Below are positions 5,589 through 7,879 of a DNA stretch of 7,879 nt, in pieces (the first letter of the stretch is position 1; every line of letters starts with the position of its first letter). This stretch comes from Oscillospiraceae bacterium (lineage in GTDB: Bacteria; Bacillota; Clostridia; Oscillospirales; Acutalibacteraceae), in assembly GCA_003517915.1 (NCBI GenBank), contig DOZQ01000269.1, forward strand, positions 1 through 7,879. The letters are read 5' to 3'. Both the position numbers and the translations under genes were made by a program. The notes under the pieces are model-generated. The model saw nothing but the letters and a program-made list of their open reading frames with translations. It was not told where the DNA came from and did not search any database.

Positions 5589-5620
5589 CTCACCGAAGGT
5601 AAACCACTTTACCGCCAGTT
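5587..5620 (-). terminator. Weak hairpin after XRE gene
   Basis: GGTAAA-GTGG-TTTACC (5598-5613) forms a 6-bp stem with 4-base loop, with an outer AACT/AGTT pairing possible. On the minus strand it is followed by TTCGGTGAGTTTTC, only a short and displaced T-run. It might terminate the XRE transcript weakly. Confidence 0.22.
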
Positions 5621-5640
5621 AATGTTTTAGAAAATATTTT

Positions 5641-6006
5641 TTAGATTTTCTCAAAATAGGGAGAAAGGCAAATGTTCTCCCGCAGACTTTTCTTGGTTAC
5701 GGTCGCCACTTCGAAGATGATACGCCTTTCGTAGTTATTGCAGTCATTAAGAAGACAAATCAAATCACAATAATATTCCGCCGAATCGTTGGTTTGGTTG
5801 CCGTTTAACAAAGCGTCCACCGTAACGCCAAGCGCGTTGGCAATCAAAATCAGAGTGGAGAGACTTGCCTTTTTTGCGGCGGTTTCGATCAGGCTTATGT
5901 ACGGCACGGACATATCAATCTGCTCCGCGAGCTCTGCCTGAGATAGTTCTTTCGCGTTGCGGATTTCTTTGATCCTCCGACCGATGTGCTTGAAATTTAC
6001 TGACAT
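5641..6006 (-). CDS. XRE-family HTH regulator, 121 aa
   Basis: The N-terminal Cro/C1-type helix-turn-helix covers about residues 8-66 (IGRRIKEIRNAKELSQAELAEQ, recognition region MSVPYISLIET, then LSTLILIANALGVTVDALL). The C-terminal half (about 70-121) is a helical tail, including CDLICLLNDCNNYERRIIFEVATVTKKSL, which may mediate dimerisation. The ATG at 6006 is preceded by AGGAGG at 9-base spacing, but that site lies in a stable inverted repeat (6014-6057), so expression may be controlled at translation or by attenuation. The position just upstream of the serine recombinase and its palindromic promoter suggests it represses excision or integration. The target is inference; family assignment is secure. 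Confidence 0.9.
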   Translation of the reverse strand: MSVNFKHIGRRIKEIRNAKELSQAELAEQIDMSVPYISLIETAAKKASLSTLILIANALGVTVDALLNGNQTNDSAEYYCDLICLLNDCNNYERRIIFEVATVTKKSLRENICLSPYFEKI

Positions 6007-6057
6007 AAAAATAATCCTCCTATTGTGTATGGTTTTGCATTAAACACAATGGAGGAT
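6007..6057 (-). promoter_or_regulatory. Inverted repeat sequestering XRE ribosome binding site; possible attenuator
   Basis: In the minus-strand transcript, the 5' arm (6057-6044, ATCCTCCATTGTGT) pairs with the 3' arm (6028-6014, ACACAATAGGAGGAT): 14 base pairs, one bulged base, 15-base loop. The 3' arm contains the AGGAGG ribosome binding site of the XRE gene, and the 5' arm the matching CCTCC. Immediately after the stem comes TATTTTT, then the ATG, so it also has the shape of an intrinsic terminator. It could be a translational on/off hairpin, an attenuator for read-through from the Fic gene, or a DNA-level operator. Confidence 0.55.
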
Positions 6058-6091
6058 ATTTTAGTCAGGGTATCGACTTTTCACATGGTTT

Positions 6092-6117
6092 GCGAAGGCA
6101 CTATCATGTCCCTTCGC
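6092..6117 (-). repeat. Inverted repeat across Fic stop codon
   Basis: GCGAAGG (6092-6098) and CCTTCGC (6111-6117) form a perfect 7-bp stem around a 12-base loop containing the Fic stop. No T-run follows on the minus strand, so it is not a typical terminator; it might stabilise the 3' end. Confidence 0.35.
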
Positions 6118-7246
6118 GTAGAATGTCAAGGTACGCGGCATAGGAGAACGTCCTGTTGCGCTGATCCCCGGAGTTTTGTGTCAGGATGTTCATCTCGGAC
6201 AAACGTCGGACGGAATCGGCTATCGTCTTGAATGTGATATCCAGAGCAGTCGCCGTCTTCTGAATCTCAATGATGGGCTTTTCTTCGAGGTAAGCGAATA
6301 GGCGCAGAGCTGTTTTGGAAGCGCGCCCCATTTCGCTGATGGCGGCAATATTTTTATCGTGAAGCGCCGTCAACTTATCAATGGTATTCGTTGCATCCTC
6401 GGCGGATTCGTAGATCGCCTGCAGGAAAAACTTGATCCACTGCTCATAATTTCCGTTGCGGCGCACCTCACTCATGCGGTCGTAATACTCGATGCGGTTC
6501 TTCTTAAGAAAATATGAGATGTACAGTGTAGGAGTGGTCAGCACATCTTTTTCCATTAGATATAAGGTGATAAGCAGCCGCCCAATACGTCCGTTGCCAT
6601 CTAAAAATGGGTGTATGGTTTCAAATTGATAATGAATCAAAGCAGCTCGAATTAGCACATCAAGCTCGTCATCGCCATTGATGTATTTTTCCAAATCGGA
6701 CATCGCCACGATCATATCCTCCGGGGCGGGTGGGATAAATCTGGCGTTCTTTAAAGTGCTTCCCTGACCGCCGATCCAATTTTGGGAGGTTCGAAACTCG
6801 CCCGGATTTTTCTCCTGACCGCGAACGCCTGCCATCAGTACCATGTGCGCTTCTTTAAGGAGTCGGTTGCACAACGGCAGTTCCTTCAGCCCGGCAATCG
6901 CAAATTCGGTCGCTTTGATGTAGTTGATAACATCAGCGACATTGCGGTTGGCGTTTTCTCCTATCAACGGGTCAAGCACATCCTCCAGTGTGGCCTGCGT
7001 TCCTTCCATCTGGGACGACATCAACGCTTCCTTGCGGACATACATTGATATAAATAAGTTGACGTTCGGAATCCGCGCTGCGATACCTTCCAAGATTCCA
7101 AGCTGTTTATTGGCTTTTACCAGCAGTTCAACAGTTTCGTTATCGAGTTCGACCGGCGGTTTTGGCGGCAGCGGCGTCGGCGTAAATGATTTATATGCCG
7201 CTTCGCCTGACAGGTTTGTTTTCAGCATTCCAGCTCTGTCCATCAT
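6104..7246 (-). CDS. Fic family AMP-transferase (class II), 380 aa
   Basis: The Fic core motif HPFLDGNGRIGR (212-223) matches HxFx(D/E)GNGRxxR exactly, with catalytic His212, so the enzyme should transfer AMP from ATP to a protein hydroxyl (or remove it). An inhibitory helix motif SSQMEG (77-82) fits [S/T]xxxE[G/N] and precedes the Fic core, the class II arrangement where Glu81 autoinhibits the active site. The C terminus (about 310-375; FAYLEEKPIIEIQKTATALDITFKTIADSVRRL) is a probable winged helix, common in this subfamily. Length is typical. ATG 7246 follows AAAGGAG by 10 bases; a second ATG is one codon later. It has its own strong promoter. The target protein is unknown; regulator, toxin-like or phage-defence roles are all possible. 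Confidence 0.93.
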   Translation of the reverse strand: MMDRAGMLKTNLSGEAAYKSFTPTPLPPKPPVELDNETVELLVKANKQLGILEGIAARIPNVNLFISMYVRKEALMSSQMEGTQATLEDVLDPLIGENANRNVADVINYIKATEFAIAGLKELPLCNRLLKEAHMVLMAGVRGQEKNPGEFRTSQNWIGGQGSTLKNARFIPPAPEDMIVAMSDLEKYINGDDELDVLIRAALIHYQFETIHPFLDGNGRIGRLLITLYLMEKDVLTTPTLYISYFLKKNRIEYYDRMSEVRRNGNYEQWIKFFLQAIYESAEDATNTIDKLTALHDKNIAAISEMGRASKTALRLFAYLEEKPIIEIQKTATALDITFKTIADSVRRLSEMNILTQNSGDQRNRTFSYAAYLDILREGT

Positions 7247-7286
7247 ATTGTGCGGTCTCCTTTGCGGAAAGTTAATTACAGAGGAT

Positions 7287-7315
7287 AGTATATCGTATTT
7301 ATTTTAATATGTCAA
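7287..7315 (-). promoter_or_regulatory. Strong sigma-A promoter for fic gene
   Basis: On the minus strand TTGACA (7310-7315) and TATACT (7287-7292) are separated by exactly 17 bases. The -35 is a perfect consensus and the -10 differs at one position. The start of transcription would be near 7280, about 35 bases before the Fic ATG. It lies in an AT-rich divergent intergenic region. Confidence 0.8.
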
Positions 7316-7366
7316 TCGAAAGTAAAATAACGCAGCTTAATAATTTGATTTGATTTAGTTTGAAGT

Positions 7367-7714
7367 TTGGAAAAGGGAGATTTAAGTGAAACCATTGTTG
7401 AATTATATCTTTGCACAACTGTCGCAAAATTACACGCCTTTTCGCCGCCGGGTGAATTTTATCAATTTAGTGTTGACGATACAGTCTGGGCAGAGGGACT
7501 TGCCCCTTCCGCAATATTTGTCTATAACCGGCAATGAACAAGATAAAAAATATGCTTTCATCTTCGGCGAGAATAAAAAGCGCGTTTTTATTGATGTTCC
7601 ACACAAGAGAAATATCGGTTTTAAGTTTTTGACGAAGAGGCTTTGAGGCAATATCGTCTATTAAAGGACATGGTGCAAAAAGAGATTGTTTACATTCATG
7701 GCGGTGCATTATGA
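7367..7714 (+). pseudogene. Frameshifted small gene of recombinase module
   Basis: Three coding blocks lie in order but in two frames. Block 1 (about 7367-7538): ETIVELYLCTTVAKLHAF... SVDDTVWAEGL... FVYNRQ. Block 2 (about 7537-7628), one base displaced: EQDKKYAFIFGENKKRVF... KRNIGFKF. Block 3 (about 7631-7714), back in the first frame: DEEALRQYRLLKDMVQKEIV... GGAL, then TGA. The second shift falls at a run of five T. A ribosome-binding-site-preceded GTG at 7386 is in the block 2 frame, giving an 86-aa product that is mostly out of frame with block 1. The family is unknown to me, but it appears to precede serine recombinase genes. The TGA overlaps the next ATG as ATGA. Sequencing error at both sites is an alternative. 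Confidence 0.6.
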
Positions 7715-7749
7715 TTAGAATCGCCGGATATGTGTCGGTTTACAGGTAG
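7711..7749 (+). pseudogene. Remnant of serine recombinase N terminus
   Basis: ATG 7711 overlaps the stop of the preceding broken gene and reads MIRIAGYVSVYR, then TAG. Serine recombinases typically begin with a strand like IAGYVRVSTDRQ, so the first eight residues fit and the catalytic RVS segment appears damaged or lost. No recognisable recombinase sequence follows. It is probably a truncated or degraded second recombinase, perhaps at an element boundary. Only a dozen codons support this. Confidence 0.4.
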
Positions 7750-7879
7750 AGTTTTATTTAGCGGATTCGAAAGTGCAAAAAAATACGTGAGATTATATCA
7801 AACGCGACGCACTTAGACAGTCCGGGCAGAAGGACTCGAATGTCAAAAAATATCGATAATTGAATAGATTAAACCACCA
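7750..7879. other. AT-rich right edge, no gene
   Basis: There is no supportable reading frame here. A short inverted repeat AGTCC / GGACT (7819-7823 and 7832-7836) is present. The minus strand contains TTCGAGTCC, reminiscent of a tRNA T-loop, but the flanks do not pair as a tRNA T-arm. This could be host sequence, a decayed gene or part of an attachment site. Confidence 0.3.

Noticed and set aside
6092..6117. Intrinsic terminator after fic
   Set aside because: The stem overlaps the stop codon and is followed by AAACC, not a T-run, in the transcript direction.
7386..7646. Intact 86-aa plus-strand gene from GTG 7386
   Set aside because: Although it has a ribosome binding site, its first half is low-quality sequence while another frame reads convincingly (ETIVELYL... 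VDDTVWAEGL); only the second half is native. Treated as part of a frameshifted gene.
7811..7860. tRNA-like sequence on the minus strand (TTCGAGTCC)
   Set aside because: The bases on either side do not form a 5-bp T-stem or an acceptor stem, and no anticodon arm is seen.
1..7879. CRISPR array or terminal inverted repeats of an insertion sequence
   Set aside because: No regularly spaced repeats and no transposase or long terminal inverted repeats were found on reading through the window.

Overview
The window looks like part of an integrative mobile element from a Clostridia-type Firmicute (low-to-mid GC, strict AGGAGG-type ribosome binding sites, a textbook sigma-A promoter, gene families common in clostridial conjugative elements and phages). 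The taxonomic guess is inference from gene style only. Almost everything reads on the minus strand, so the biological order runs from high to low coordinates.

Right part (about 7.9 to 5.6 kb): at the far right is a plus-strand remnant, a frameshifted small gene (7367-7714) overlapping the first codons of a destroyed serine recombinase (7711-7749). Facing away from it, a strong promoter (7287-7315) drives a class II Fic AMP-transferase gene (6104-7246). After a 97-bp gap comes an XRE regulator (5641-6006). Its ribosome binding site is buried in a 14-bp stem followed by a T-run, a possible attenuator or translational switch.

Middle (5.6 to 2.0 kb): a large serine recombinase (3816-5525) with an intact catalytic domain but a C-terminal region lacking the usual zinc ribbon. 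It is followed closely by a SprT-like zinc metalloprotease with a C-terminal zinc ribbon (2866-3786), and then by a DNA N6-methylase-like protein (2051-2836). The methylase-like gene carries an in-frame TAG at codon 15, lacks a recognisable NPPY/F motif, and ends in a sliding-clamp-binding peptide (QLSLF).

Left part (2.0 to 0 kb): a chain of very small, overlapping genes. These are two single-membrane-span mini-proteins (41 and 42 aa), a 50-aa Cys-rich protein, a 70-aa XRE regulator, an 82-aa Cys4 zinc-finger-like protein, two proteins of unknown function (111 and 138 aa), and a small gene interrupted by an in-frame TAA (173-346). The first 172 bases are unresolved and rich in short palindromes.

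Together the genes suggest an integration/excision and early-maintenance region: recombinase, regulators, and a possible replication-fork-linked pair (SprT protease plus clamp-binding methylase-like protein). Several lesions (TAG, TAA, at least two frameshifts) suggest the element is decaying, or that the assembly has errors. No rRNA, tRNA, CRISPR array or complete insertion sequence was seen.
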